DNA of 64,000 nucleotides from JAPHSX01 sp039714395 (GTDB lineage Bacteria > Pseudomonadota > Gammaproteobacteria > Thiohalomonadales > Thiohalomonadaceae). The position numbers were made by a program, and so were the translations under genes. The stretch spans positions 80,515 through 144,514 of the forward strand of contig JBDLJH010000006.1 in the NCBI GenBank assembly GCA_039714395.1, written 5' to 3'. A model generated the notes under the pieces. It did not search any database. It was not told where the DNA came from and saw only the letters and a program-made list of their open reading frames with translations. Positions 1-9,246 of the stretch are shown piece by piece; within the stretch, counting starts at the first letter, position 1; each line of letters begins with the position of its first letter.

Positions 1-2
1 TG

Positions 3-1202
3 CGCGGTTCTACTACCTCGCACACTGCCATCCTTGCTCGCGCATTGGGTATTCCGGCGGTAATGGGGGTGGATGAGCTGCCTGTTGCTCGTGTCGGTGA
101 GCGTGAGGTAATTGTTGATGGCTATGCTGGTCGTGTCTATATCAACGCCCCTGGCACCATTAAGCGTGAGTATCGCCGCCTGCTTAAAGAGGAGCAGGAG
201 TTGGCCGAGGGGCTGCAGGAACTGCGTGAACTGCCCGCCGAGAGTGAGGATGGTTTTCGGGTTCCGCTCTATGCCAATACCGGTCTTGTTTCTGATATTG
301 CACCCTCGTTAAACAGTGGTGCAGAAGGGGTAGGGCTCTACCGTACCGAGTTTCCCTTCATGATTCGTGAACGCTTTCCCGGTGAAGAGTCGCAGATAAA
401 ACTCTACCGCCAGGTGCTTGAGGCGTTCCATCCTCTCCCTGTTACTATGCGTACCCTCGATGTGGGGGGAGACAAGGCACTACCCTATTTTCCTATCGTC
501 GAGGACAACCCCTTCCTGGGCTGGCGTGGTATTCGTATCACCCTCGACCACCCGGAGATATTCATCACCCAGATACGCGCCATGCTTATAGCTAATGCCG
601 GGATGGGAAATTTGCAGTTGTTATTGCCGATGATTGCTTCGTTGGATGAGTTTAGTGATGCCTGTGCACTTATTCTTCGTGCACATGCGGAACTGTTGGA
701 GGAAGGGCTGGAGCTGCCATTTCCACCTATTGGTGCGATGGTGGAGGTGCCGTCTATTATTTATCAAATTGATCAGCTGGCTGAGCGCGCTGATTTTCTC
801 TCTATCGGTAGTAATGACCTTACCCAATATTTGTTGGCAGTAGACCGTAATAATCCGCGTGTGGCAGAACTTTATGATTCGCTTCACCCCTCGGTGCTAC
901 GTGCAATTAAGATAGTGGTGGACGCTGCAAAGAAACAGAAAAAGCCCGTGAGTATTTGTGGTGAGATGGCCGGTGATCCGATGGCGGCACTGTTGATGCT
1001 GGGTATGGGGGTGAACAGTTTGAGTATGGCCTCTTCCAGTCTTGCTAGTATCAAGTGGGTAATTCGCAGTTTTAGCCGTCGTCGTGCCCGCAATCTGTTG
1101 AAAAAAGCGTTGATGGCAGAGAACCCTCAGACGATCCGTTGGGAACTGGGCCGCGCCTTGGAGAAGGCCGGTTTAGGTGGACTGGTTCGGGCAGGAAAGT
1201 AA
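3..1202 (+). CDS. ptsP: Phosphoenolpyruvate-protein phosphotransferase PtsP (EI-Ntr), 3' part
   Basis: This is the C-terminal part of enzyme I of the nitrogen-type PTS, which takes phosphate from PEP and passes it to NPr (PtsO). The 5' end lies outside the window. The reading frame is open from base 3, and the phospho-histidine loop is visible immediately (GSTTSHTAILAR, His at bases 21-23). It is followed by the PEP-binding barrel with GVGLYRTEF, TLDVGGDK, GWRGIRI, the IGSNDLTQY metal/PEP motif and the catalytic-Cys region SICGEMAGDP. The N-terminal GAF domain that separates PtsP from PtsI is not visible, so PtsP rather than PtsI rests on overall sequence resemblance. A strong bidirectional terminator follows the stop. 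Confidence 0.85.
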   Translation, partial: RGSTTSHTAILARALGIPAVMGVDELPVARVGEREVIVDGYAGRVYINAPGTIKREYRRLLKEEQELAEGLQELRELPAESEDGFRVPLYANTGLVSDIAPSLNSGAEGVGLYRTEFPFMIRERFPGEESQIKLYRQVLEAFHPLPVTMRTLDVGGDKALPYFPIVEDNPFLGWRGIRITLDHPEIFITQIRAMLIANAGMGNLQLLLPMIASLDEFSDACALILRAHAELLEEGLELPFPPIGAMVEVPSIIYQIDQLAERADFLSIGSNDLTQYLLAVDRNNPRVAELYDSLHPSVLRAIKIVVDAAKKQKKPVSICGEMAGDPMAALLMLGMGVNSLSMASSSLASIKWVIRSFSRRRARNLLKKALMAENPQTIRWELGRALEKAGLGGLVRAGK

Positions 1203-1238
1203 CTGCAGAGATGCCATTGCGGGGTGTTTGTTAGGGAC

Positions 1239-1274
1239 AAAAAAAGCCCCTCACATGTCGTGAGGGGCTTTTTT
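1239..1274. terminator. Bidirectional rho-independent terminator
   Basis: A 10-bp perfect stem (AGCCCCTCAC at 1245-1254 and GTGAGGGGCT at 1260-1269) has a run of A on its left and of T on its right. It can therefore end both ptsP on the plus strand and the convergent secreted-protein gene on the minus strand. Confidence 0.9.
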
Positions 1275-1298
1275 CCTTGTGGCTGGTGTGTTGCGTGA

Positions 1299-2201
1299 TT
1301 ATTTGCGTTTAGAAGGAACAACCTTGAGTATGGAGCGACCAACGAAGTCTGTTCCACCATTAGTTGTTCCCATCAAGATACCCTCAATATCACCGCTCCT
1401 GAAACCTGCAGCGCGGTTTTCGAAGTGACAGAGTTTATCTCCGTAGCCATCATTGTTGATGTCACGGGTCACCTTTTGGCACTTGTTTAGGCTATTCTCA
1501 CTGCCGCTGGAACCAAAGGTCAGGCTGTTTTGATCAATATTATCAACATCAAAATCGTTGGAGCCCATGATTGCAACGGGAATCTTACCTTTGCTACGTG
1601 GGTTTAATGGGGCCAGTTTATTGTTGCCTGGTTTGATTTCGATGTTGATTTGCTTAATACCGTCTGTCATGCCACTGAGATTAAGGGTGTAATCACCAGT
1701 TGGATTTATGCTGCCACGCCGAGCGTATCGGCTATCTACAGAGGTGTTACCATCAAGATTGAAGAAGCGTGGGAAGGTACTGACACCAACAGTATAAATA
1801 CCTGATGCAGGAGCGACAAAGGCATCGATCCGAGAGTCAGCAATAGAGATACTCCCTTCATCAAGACTATCTGCATTGTCATTCATGCGGAGCAGAGTAC
1901 CTGATTCGTCAAAGATGGCGATAATAGTATTAACATAACCTGCACCACCGTAGCCGTTGTCTATATCCACATCAAGAACGTCCCCTGCATTTGCATGGAA
2001 AGCAAAGTAATCGAGGTCATCGTGGGTGCTTTCGCCAATTACGCCCATGACACCATCTATGCTATGTGAGCTGGCGGGAGCAAGGGTTTGTGCGGTGGGA
2101 ATGGAGTCATTCGACTCGACTTCAGAGATGGCAAAGGCATTTGATGCCATACCAATGCATGCGCAACATGCGACTAAGAGGCTGGTGCGTGTAGTGTTCA
2201 T
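1299..2201 (-). CDS. Secreted protein with PPC-like N-terminal domain and conserved C-terminal beta domain
   Basis: A 300-residue exported protein. Residues 1-24 form a signal peptide ending SNAFA. Residues 25-170 begin SEVESNDSIPTAQTL and contain DDLDYFAFHANAGD and a FDESGTLLRMNDN segment, the pattern of bacterial pre-peptidase C-terminal (PPC/DVUA0089-like) beta-sandwich domains. Residues 182-300 carry the IEIKPGNNKLAPLNPRSKG ... IPVAIMGS ... DINNDGYGDKLCHF module found at the ends of many secreted proteins; its DxNxDGxGD loop looks calcium-binding and its two Cys may pair. No catalytic domain is present, so an adhesion or matrix role is only a guess. The start is supported by AAGGAG seven bases upstream. 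Confidence 0.75.
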   Translation of the reverse strand: MNTTRTSLLVACCACIGMASNAFAISEVESNDSIPTAQTLAPASSHSIDGVMGVIGESTHDDLDYFAFHANAGDVLDVDIDNGYGGAGYVNTIIAIFDESGTLLRMNDNADSLDEGSISIADSRIDAFVAPASGIYTVGVSTFPRFFNLDGNTSVDSRYARRGSINPTGDYTLNLSGMTDGIKQINIEIKPGNNKLAPLNPRSKGKIPVAIMGSNDFDVDNIDQNSLTFGSSGSENSLNKCQKVTRDINNDGYGDKLCHFENRAAGFRSGDIEGILMGTTNGGTDFVGRSILKVVPSKRK

Positions 2202-2363
2202 GGGTGACTCCTTGTGAGGACGGTTAGATTAACTGGGCTCGAACTAATAATGGTTCAGATAGTCAATTTAAACCGGGCACTGGGTCACGAATGAGTTGTG
2301 CACTACGTCACATATATTGCCCTCACAAGAAGAGTAGGGTTATTCGTGGGGGGCGGTGGTATG

Positions 2364-3560
2364 TTAACAGCAGCTCGTCTGAATGTTGCGCAGAGCATTC
2401 TGGTAACTGTTAGTGTAGTCATCACGGGCTATATGATGGGTATCTAATTTTTTCCACTCCTCTTTCTCGAAGTGCTTTACCTGTCGTAGCAGGTGGCCGA
2501 GGGGACCTTCGCCGAAGATCAGAGCAAAGGCGGTAGCGGGGCTTAGGGAGATGGAGTCGAGTAGATCCTCTAGTGGTGTTTCCAGAGCCTCCTCTAAGGT
2601 CGAGAATAGACCGACGACGAAGGCTTCATCAGAAGAGATAGTGAGCTCTTTTTGTGCAAGCTCTCTGCACATATTGGCTCGAATCAATGCAGCGGTTGTG
2701 AATTTGTTTTCCTGTGGCTCGTTCAGTTGTGCGGTAAGCAGTAGCAGTGCCCACTGTTTGAGTGTGGTGCTGCCTATAAGTGTAAGCGCCTGTTCCATAC
2801 TGTGAATTTCGCTGCGCTCTTCGAAGGAGGCGCAGTTTATGTAACGCAGTAGTTTGAAACAGAGGGTGGGATCCTGGCTGATGATGCAGGCCAGTGCGGT
2901 GATATCGTCAGGCTGTTGGGTTGCGCTTTTAGCGATCTCGTGCAGCAGCTGGTGGTTGCATGCGGTGGTCTGCCCCTTGATATTCTCAATGGGGCTGAAA
3001 AGGCTACCCTGGAAGTAGTCGATACCAAGCTGGCTGCAAAGCAATTGCTGCGAGTCGGTTTCAAGTCCTTTTATATGCAGGCGTTTTCCGTGGTTGCGAT
3101 AGTAACGGGTCTGCTCCTTCAGGGCCTTGGCATCGTATTTTGAAATATCGAGTTTTACGATATCAATACAGTCCAGCCGCTCGGCAGTGGCCGCGTTATA
3201 TTCATAGTCGTAGAGGGATAGGGTATAGCCCTGCCTGGCAAGTTGCCGCAGTTCCTGGTAGACCTGTTCATCCTCAATACAGTCACCCGGAACCTCTAGC
3301 ACCATCTGGTAGCTGCCCATTGGTATGGGATGTTCGTTACTGAAAAAGTCGTGCGAGAGGTTGATGAAGGCCTTGCTGCTGCCAACCAGGTTTTCCAGGC
3401 CAATGCCGATAAAGGTATTCGCAATAAGTTGGGCAGACTGTTCGGCATCGTTACAGGGGGAGGCATTACTGATGCTGCCGTCGTGATACAGCAACTCATA
3501 TCCGACCACCTCGTGGTGCGAATCGTGGATGGCCTGTCGTGTTACAAAGATATCTTCCAT
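2364..3560 (-). CDS. EAL-HDOD signalling protein (degenerate EAL plus HDOD domain)
   Basis: A 398-residue cytoplasmic protein of the YuxH/CdgJ type. Residues 1-200 are an EAL-fold domain starting FVTRQAIHDSHHEVVGYELLYHDG; the EAL signature is ELL and the usual catalytic glutamates and metal ligands are largely lost, so phosphodiesterase activity is unlikely. Residues 205-395 are an HDOD domain (ISQDPTLCFKLLRYINCASF, LTLIGSTTLKQWALLLL). Family members act through protein-protein contacts in motility and biofilm control. It is monocistronic between dam and the secreted-protein gene. AGG about six bases before the ATG supports the start. Confidence 0.85.
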   Translation of the reverse strand: MEDIFVTRQAIHDSHHEVVGYELLYHDGSISNASPCNDAEQSAQLIANTFIGIGLENLVGSSKAFINLSHDFFSNEHPIPMGSYQMVLEVPGDCIEDEQVYQELRQLARQGYTLSLYDYEYNAATAERLDCIDIVKLDISKYDAKALKEQTRYYRNHGKRLHIKGLETDSQQLLCSQLGIDYFQGSLFSPIENIKGQTTACNHQLLHEIAKSATQQPDDITALACIISQDPTLCFKLLRYINCASFEERSEIHSMEQALTLIGSTTLKQWALLLLTAQLNEPQENKFTTAALIRANMCRELAQKELTISSDEAFVVGLFSTLEEALETPLEDLLDSISLSPATAFALIFGEGPLGHLLRQVKHFEKEEWKKLDTHHIARDDYTNSYQNALRNIQTSCC

Positions 3561-3652
3561 GACTACCTGTCTTAGTGGGTCAAGTGAGCCATTTTAACTG
3601 AATAGCTGCCAGGAGTTAACCTTCTTATTTACTATGATATATAGGGAATACC

Positions 3653-4501
3653 CTAAGAGAAGAGGGCAAGCAGTTCGCTCGCCTTTGCCCGTTTGTTACC
3701 GTTACAGCTGATGTAGCGTTGGACGCTGAAGGCGCGACCGCAATCAGCGCCCGCCTCTTTGTAGATGTGACGGGTTAGTTTGGTGCAGTGGTTGGATATA
3801 AGTACCGGTATGCTGCGTGCGGCAGTTGCCTTGGCTAAATCAGCCAGCAGTTGTTGCTGTTCCATGGAAAACCCCCCGGCGCTGTAGCTGGTGAAGTTGG
3901 CGGAGGCGGAGAGGGGAACATAGGGGGGGTCACAGTAGACCACATCGCCTTTGCGGGTTTCCATCATGGTTTGCTCGAAGCTGAGGTGTTTGAATTCAGC
4001 CCGTTGTGCCTTGAGCTTAAAGGCTCGCATCTCTTTTTCTGGAAAATAGGGGCGCTTGTAGCGGCCAAAGGGGACGTTAAATCGTCCCTTGGCGTTATAG
4101 CGGCACAGGCCGTTGTAGCCATGGCGGTTGAGGTAGATGAAGAGGGTTGCACGCTTTTCGTGCTTGCGCGTGGCGTTGAACTCTTCGCGCAGCTCGTAGT
4201 AGCTCTCCTCGTTATTGTATTTTCCACTGAAGTAGTGGCGCGCCTCTTCGATGAAGGCATCTCCCTCATCGCGCAGGATGGTGTAGAGCTCGATCAGGTC
4301 GCGGTTGGAGTCGCCAAGAAGGTACTCATCATACTCGGTGTTAAGGAACACCGCGCCGGAACCGGTGAAAGGCTCCACCAATCGTTTGCCCTCGGGTAGC
4401 TTCTTTTTCACCCTGTCTATGATGCGAAACTTATTGCCAGCCCACTTGAGAAAGGGGCGCACGACATCGCTGGCCGGTGATTGTCTGCTCTTAACCGCCA
4501 T
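3653..4501 (-). CDS. dam: DNA adenine methylase Dam
   Basis: A D12-class N6-adenine methyltransferase of 282 residues, close to the usual Dam length of about 270-280. The SAM-binding motif FLKWAGNKFRI is at about residues 17-27, FTGSGAVF at 45-52, and the catalytic DPPY at 191-194 within VVYCDPPYVPLSASANF. It is expected to methylate GATC for mismatch-repair strand discrimination and replication or transcription timing. Its ATG shares one base with the argA stop codon (TAATG), so it is translationally coupled to argA at the end of an argE-argA-dam transcript. Confidence 0.95.
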   Translation of the reverse strand: MAVKSRQSPASDVVRPFLKWAGNKFRIIDRVKKKLPEGKRLVEPFTGSGAVFLNTEYDEYLLGDSNRDLIELYTILRDEGDAFIEEARHYFSGKYNNEESYYELREEFNATRKHEKRATLFIYLNRHGYNGLCRYNAKGRFNVPFGRYKRPYFPEKEMRAFKLKAQRAEFKHLSFEQTMMETRKGDVVYCDPPYVPLSASANFTSYSAGGFSMEQQQLLADLAKATAARSIPVLISNHCTKLTRHIYKEAGADCGRAFSVQRYISCNGNKRAKASELLALFS

Positions 4502-5823
4502 TAAAGTTGCTTGATGAAGACCTTGGAACGGCGCTGATAGTTGTATAGCTCTTGTCTCTCCACTGGCAAATCATCGAGTGCAGCGGATTCGAAGCCGCGC
4601 TCCTGAAACCAGTGGGCGGTGCGGGTGGTGAGCACAAACAGTTGTGTGACGCCCAGTCCGAGAGCCTGCCGCTGTATGTAGTCGAGCAGTTCATCACCAC
4701 GTCCTTCGTTACGATACTCATCGCGTACCGCCATGCAGGCCAGTTCTCCCAGACTTTCCCTGGCGAAGGGGTAGAGGGCGGCGCAGGCGATGATCGTGCC
4801 GTCGCGCTCGACCACAGTGAAGTGGTCAATTTCGGTCTCCAGCCGCTCTCGTGAGCGGCGCACCAGTACCCCCTCACTTTCCAGCGGGGCCAGTAGCTCC
4901 AGAATGCCACCGACATCATCAATGTCGGCCTGACGCATGTCCTCGTAATTTTCGGCACTAATCAGGGTGCCGACACCATCGCGGGTGAACAGCTCCATCA
5001 GTAGCGAACCGTCCTGGTGGCGATCGATAAGATGGGCACGGCCCACACCCTCATCGCAGGCGTAGAGAGCACTGTAGAGTGCCCTGGCCAGTGCCTCCGG
5101 CAGCTGTGGATGCTCATCGAGAAAGGTTTCGGCATCGTTAAGGCTTAGCTCACGGATCAGGGTGTCATCATCCATTTGCAGGCCGGGACCATCAACCAGG
5201 TAGATCAGCTTATCGGCCTCCAGCTCGATGGCGGCCGCGGTGGCCACATCCTCGGCGCTGAGATTGAATACCTCGCCAGTGGGGGAGTAGCCGAGCGGCG
5301 AGAGGAGGACGATGGCCCCTTCATTGAGCTGGCGTTGAACGGCATCAGTGTCGATGCGCCGCACCTCACCGGTGTGCAGGTAGTCGACCCCTTCGCGTAC
5401 CCCTAGCGGCTGGGCGGTGACGAAGTTGCCGGAGGCGACGCGAATTTGTGCACCAGCCATCGGTGAATTGGCCAGGCCCATCGAGAGCAGTGCCTCTATC
5501 TCTACCCGCACGGCACCGGCGGCCTCTTTGACACAGGCCAGTGCGGCCTCATCGGTAATACGCAGGCCGTTGACGTAGTGCATCTCAGCACCGCGCTCCT
5601 CAAGCCGTTGTTCAATCTGTGGGCGTGCTCCGTTTACCAGCACTAGACGCACCCCCAGGCTGTTGAGCAGGGCGATGTCGTGCACCATGTTGGCGAACTG
5701 CTCCTCGGCGATCACCTCACCACCGAAGGTGATAACAAAGCTGCGACCACGAAATGCATTAATGTAGGGAGAGAAGTCCCTGAACCAGCGTACGAAGGTC
5801 TGTGGGTCGAGATGTGGATCCAT
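4501..5823 (-). CDS. argA: N-acetylglutamate synthase ArgA
   Basis: Transfers acetyl from acetyl-CoA to glutamate, the first step of arginine synthesis. At 440 residues it has the classical ArgA layout: an amino-acid-kinase-fold regulatory domain (about 1-290, FVITFGGEVIAEE, LVLVNGARPQIEQRL, KLIYLVDGPG) and a C-terminal GNAT acetyltransferase domain (about 290-440, EYRNEGRGDELL, LTTRTAHWFQERGF). The kinase-fold domain is the usual site of arginine feedback inhibition. It lies 71 bp downstream of argE on the same strand and overlaps dam by one base. Confidence 0.96.
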   Translation of the reverse strand: MDPHLDPQTFVRWFRDFSPYINAFRGRSFVITFGGEVIAEEQFANMVHDIALLNSLGVRLVLVNGARPQIEQRLEERGAEMHYVNGLRITDEAALACVKEAAGAVRVEIEALLSMGLANSPMAGAQIRVASGNFVTAQPLGVREGVDYLHTGEVRRIDTDAVQRQLNEGAIVLLSPLGYSPTGEVFNLSAEDVATAAAIELEADKLIYLVDGPGLQMDDDTLIRELSLNDAETFLDEHPQLPEALARALYSALYACDEGVGRAHLIDRHQDGSLLMELFTRDGVGTLISAENYEDMRQADIDDVGGILELLAPLESEGVLVRRSRERLETEIDHFTVVERDGTIIACAALYPFARESLGELACMAVRDEYRNEGRGDELLDYIQRQALGLGVTQLFVLTTRTAHWFQERGFESAALDDLPVERQELYNYQRRSKVFIKQL

Positions 5824-5894
5824 GTCGTTACATTTTAATTGGTGGCTGATAGCTTATTGTCGCGGTCTGATCGAACTGTGGCAAGTCATTAATT

Positions 5895-7052
5895 TTACAG
5901 ACAAAAGCGCCGGATCAGATTCTGCAACACCTCGACTGTGGGCTGCAGTCGTTCTAGTGCGAGATATTCATCCGGTTGGTGTGCCTGATCGATATCGCCG
6001 GGGCCGAGAATAATCGTCTCCATACCAAGCTGATTCAGGTATGGCCCCTCGGTACAGAAGGCGACGGTTTCACTGTCGTGCCCGGTGAGTTTTTCTGCCG
6101 CCTGCACGATGGCCGAACTGTTGTCGGTGTGCATCGGTGCGACGCCGGAGAAGAGAGGGGTGCGTTGCCACTGCATGGCAGTTTCACCAAAGAGGTTTTG
6201 TAGCCGTGTATCGAGGGTGGTTCGTAATTCGTCCAGTTCCATCCCCGGTAACGGGCGCAGGTCGATGTGCAGGCTGCAGCAGCCGCAGATGCGATTGGGG
6301 TTATCGCCTCCGTGGATATGGCCAAGATTAAGGGTTGGTACTGGCACCTTGAAGCTCGGGTCGGTGTACTGTGCCTGTAAGCTTTCACGCCACTGCATCA
6401 GATCACCGATCACCCGGTGCATCCCTTCCAGTGCGCTGTGGCCTAGTGATGGGTCACTGGAGTGACCAGACTGCCCGCTAAGGGTGATCCCCTCCATCAT
6501 GATGCCTTTGTGGGCATTAACCGGTTTCAGCCCGGTCGGCTCGCCGATCACCGCATAGCGGGCCTGCGGCCTTCCCAGCTCGACCAGTGCCTGTGCCCCA
6601 TCCATTGAGCTCTCTTCATCAGCGGTGGCGAGAATGATCAGCGGTTGTTTCAGTGGTGTGTCTATAAATACTCTGGCTGCCTCAATAGCCAGGGCAAAAA
6701 AACCTTTCATATCGGAGGTGCCAAGGCCGTAGAGACGACCCTCTGCCTCAGTCAGCCTGAATGGATCGTGCCGCCAGCGACCCTCGTCATAGGGCACGGT
6801 GTCGGTGTGGCCTGCCAGCACCAACCCGCCGGGGCCACTCCCCAGTGTGGCGATAAGGTTGGCCTTGTCGGGCTGATTCGGTAGTGGCAACACCTCGACG
6901 TTAAAACCGAGTGGTTCGAGCCAGGCGGCAAGCAGATCAATGATTGCACGATTGCTGGTGTCAAACTCTGGTGAGACACTACTCATCGACGGTGTGGCGA
7001 TCAGTTCGCTGAGCATTTGAAGCAGTGATGGCGGAGGAGTATTCATATTCAC
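5895..7052 (-). CDS. argE: Acetylornithine deacetylase ArgE
   Basis: An M20-family zinc amidohydrolase of 385 residues that releases ornithine from N-acetylornithine. Metal-site motifs are AGHTDTVPYDEG (His82, Asp84), GTSDMKGF (Asp114), the catalytic/ligand pair ADEESS (Glu146-Glu147) and GEPTGLKPVNAHKG; a dimerisation domain occupies the middle. With argA directly downstream and argF/argD near 38-40 kb, this supports the linear ArgE route. The succinyl-diaminopimelate desuccinylase relative (DapE) is less likely given the arg neighbour and the FCTEGPYLNQLG segment. Confidence 0.93.
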   Translation of the reverse strand: MNMNTPPPSLLQMLSELIATPSMSSVSPEFDTSNRAIIDLLAAWLEPLGFNVEVLPLPNQPDKANLIATLGSGPGGLVLAGHTDTVPYDEGRWRHDPFRLTEAEGRLYGLGTSDMKGFFALAIEAARVFIDTPLKQPLIILATADEESSMDGAQALVELGRPQARYAVIGEPTGLKPVNAHKGIMMEGITLSGQSGHSSDPSLGHSALEGMHRVIGDLMQWRESLQAQYTDPSFKVPVPTLNLGHIHGGDNPNRICGCCSLHIDLRPLPGMELDELRTTLDTRLQNLFGETAMQWQRTPLFSGVAPMHTDNSSAIVQAAEKLTGHDSETVAFCTEGPYLNQLGMETIILGPGDIDQAHQPDEYLALERLQPTVEVLQNLIRRFCL

Positions 7053-7192
7053 ATTATAATTGTGGGGGAGTACGAGCAGCGGCAGAGAGCGGGCCAGTTA
7101 CTCGCTTGTCAGCACTGATAAGCCATGCTACGTTGCGTTCCAATTATTGTTTACCTCTGTGATTCTTATACATTTTTTCAGGATATATTGAA

Positions 7193-8653
7193 TTGGCAAC
7201 ATCGAACAGGAAAATTGTATTTGTAAACCCTCCCTATGAAAGGGTTGCCTCGGGTTATCAGTTCATAAAACATATCACCAATAACTCCCCCTCGTTAGGC
7301 CTGCTACACCTTGCGGCTGAAGTTCGTGAATTCGGTTACCAGCCAACGATTATTGAGAGCGACATCTTCGATCTCTCTATTGAGCAGGTTGTAGAACAGA
7401 TTCTTGCTGAACAACCCGCCTATGTCGGTATCACCCTGTTTACTGTTGGTGTATGGAATGGGGCCGCAATTGCCCGGGAACTTAAAGAACGAAGTCCGGA
7501 CATTACCGTCATCGTCGGTGGCCCGCACATCTCGTCGATGGGTAAAGAGACGATGGAGCGGTTTCCTGAGTTTGATTATGCGGTAGATGGTGAGGGTGAA
7601 CGAACACTGCTTGAGTTACTTGATGCCCTGGAAAAGGATGAAGATCCCTTTGCTGTGGCAGGCGTAATTTATCGCAAGGGACCATTTATTACTGTAACGC
7701 CGGGGCGTGCAATTAATAAGGAGCTGGATGACCTGCCTTATCCGGCATGGGATTTGTTGCCCGAGTTCCCTAAACGCTACAGGGCCGCAGTATTTGATTA
7801 TCCTCGTGGCCCTGTTGCCACCATTGCCGCCTCAAGGGGGTGTCCTTTCCATTGTAAGTTTTGTGATACCTCAACCTTTGGCAACAGGGTTCGTTATTAC
7901 TCACCAAAAATGGTGTTCGAGATGATGAAACGCCTGAAAGAGAAATATGGTGTTCGTCATGTCATGTTTGTTGACGATCTTTTTGTTGCCAGTCGAAAGC
8001 GGGTGACCGAGTTGTGTGAGTTGCTTATCGAGAGCCAACTTGGCCTTACCTGGTCGTGTACCTCACGAGTCGATACCGTCTATCCAGATACCCTGGCACT
8101 AATGAAACAGGCGGGTTGCTGGGAGATAAGTTTTGGCCTGGAGACAGGTTCAGATGAGCTACTCAAGAAGATGGATAAGGCGGCAGAGATAAATAAAAGC
8201 GAGCAGGCCATTAATTGGACCTCGGAGGCGGGTATCCGAAGCAAGGGTCTGTTTATGCTTGGTTATCCAGGTGAAACCCTAGAGACGATTGAGCAGACCA
8301 AGCAGTTTGTAAAACGTCTGCCGTTAACGATTATGAACCTTAGCAAGTTCACCCCCTATCCCGGCTCACCTATATACCGTGACCTATACGGCACCAATAT
8401 TCGCGATGATCACTGGGAGAAGATGAATGGTATGAATTTTGTCTGGGCACCGGATGGTATTTCGGTAGAGGAGCTTGATCGCCACTACAGGGAGGTTTTG
8501 GTCTCATTTTATCGGCGTTTCCACGTAGGGAATTACTACATTAAATTGATGGTGACTCACCCCGCACATCTTTATCGCATGTTGCGTTTTGGTATGGGTT
8601 TCTTCACACAAAAGATACGAAGTATGATGTCGCCGAAAAGTATGCAGATGTGA
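7193..8653 (+). CDS. B12-binding-domain radical SAM protein
   Basis: A 486-residue radical SAM enzyme with an N-terminal cobalamin-binding Rossmann domain (about 5-150, IVFVNPPYERV, SLGLLHLAAEVREFGYQPTI, VIVGGPHIS). The [4Fe-4S]-binding CxxxCxxC is Cys217/Cys221/Cys224 in ASRGCPFHCKFCDTSTFG, followed by a TIM-barrel. The substrate is not evident; relatives act on hopanoids, tetrapyrroles, antibiotics or RNA. The DxxxH ligand of a base-on cobalamin is not clear. The chosen start is TTG with AGGA about nine bases upstream. It is monocistronic, and a heptamer tandem repeat begins 24 bp after the stop. Confidence 0.85.
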   Translation: MATSNRKIVFVNPPYERVASGYQFIKHITNNSPSLGLLHLAAEVREFGYQPTIIESDIFDLSIEQVVEQILAEQPAYVGITLFTVGVWNGAAIARELKERSPDITVIVGGPHISSMGKETMERFPEFDYAVDGEGERTLLELLDALEKDEDPFAVAGVIYRKGPFITVTPGRAINKELDDLPYPAWDLLPEFPKRYRAAVFDYPRGPVATIAASRGCPFHCKFCDTSTFGNRVRYYSPKMVFEMMKRLKEKYGVRHVMFVDDLFVASRKRVTELCELLIESQLGLTWSCTSRVDTVYPDTLALMKQAGCWEISFGLETGSDELLKKMDKAAEINKSEQAINWTSEAGIRSKGLFMLGYPGETLETIEQTKQFVKRLPLTIMNLSKFTPYPGSPIYRDLYGTNIRDDHWEKMNGMNFVWAPDGISVEELDRHYREVLVSFYRRFHVGNYYIKLMVTHPAHLYRMLRFGMGFFTQKIRSMMSPKSMQM

Positions 8654-8676
8654 GACTAATAACCGCTAAAATTAGT

Positions 8677-8721
8677 TGACGACTGACGACTGACGACTGA
8701 CGACTGACGACTGACGACTGA
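8677..8721. repeat. Heptamer tandem repeat, six copies of TGACGAC
   Basis: Six perfect head-to-tail copies of the 7-mer TGACGAC cover 8677-8718, then TGA. Written as CTGACGA it differs at one position from the CTTACGA unit repeated at 25054-25081. Because the unit is seven bases long and contains TGA, stop codons fall in all three plus-strand frames within three copies. It lies just downstream of a stop codon. Confidence 0.95.
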
Positions 8722-8780
8722 AGGGCTGGGTCGCCTGGAGAGACGGCGCTTTAGAGTCGTTTCGAGTAGGCGTAGATAGA

Positions 8781-9200
8781 CTACTTTTCTATTGTTTCAA
8801 ATACCCCCGATGACCGCCCCACAAACCAGGCCGTGCTTGCGATAATGATCCATACCGAGGAGCGAATGGTCATTGCGATAACGGTACGCATCTCGTAGGC
8901 ACCACCATTCATAATGTAAACTCCAAAGGCGGCGAAGGTAATAAGGGTTGCTGCGGCGAGGAGAAGTGCCAGTCTCATGGACCATATTTTTTTCATCCAT
9001 AGACCAATACCTGTAGCGATGTAGAGAAAACCGGCTAGAAAGTTAAACCAGAGTACGAAGTCAACATAGTTACCGGCGGCCTGCCGTGCTTCGCCGTCGA
9101 TAAATAGCACCGAGCCGCCAGACTTAATCGTCATGACGCCAAAAATGACGGCGATGACAGTGGCTATCCAGATCCAGACGGGACGTTTTGTTTCGCTCAT
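8781..9200 (-). CDS. Small four-helix membrane protein, unknown function
   Basis: A protein of about 139 residues with four predicted membrane segments (VWIWIATVIAVIFGVMTI, DFVLWFNFLAGFLYIATGIGL, LALLLAAATLITFAAFGVYIM, SSVWIIIASTAWFVG). The ATG at 9200 is preferred because GGAGAG precedes it by a suitable distance; an in-frame ATG 12 bases upstream overlaps that ribosome binding site. It starts 46 bp after the stop of the DUF1302 gene on the same strand, so it could be the last gene of the TetR/RND operon. I do not recognise a named family. Confidence 0.7.
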   Translation of the reverse strand: MSETKRPVWIWIATVIAVIFGVMTIKSGGSVLFIDGEARQAAGNYVDFVLWFNFLAGFLYIATGIGLWMKKIWSMRLALLLAAATLITFAAFGVYIMNGGAYEMRTVIAMTIRSSVWIIIASTAWFVGRSSGVFETIEK

Positions 9201-9246
9201 TTCACTCTCCATGAATTAATTGTTGTTATACCACTTAATCTGCTAG

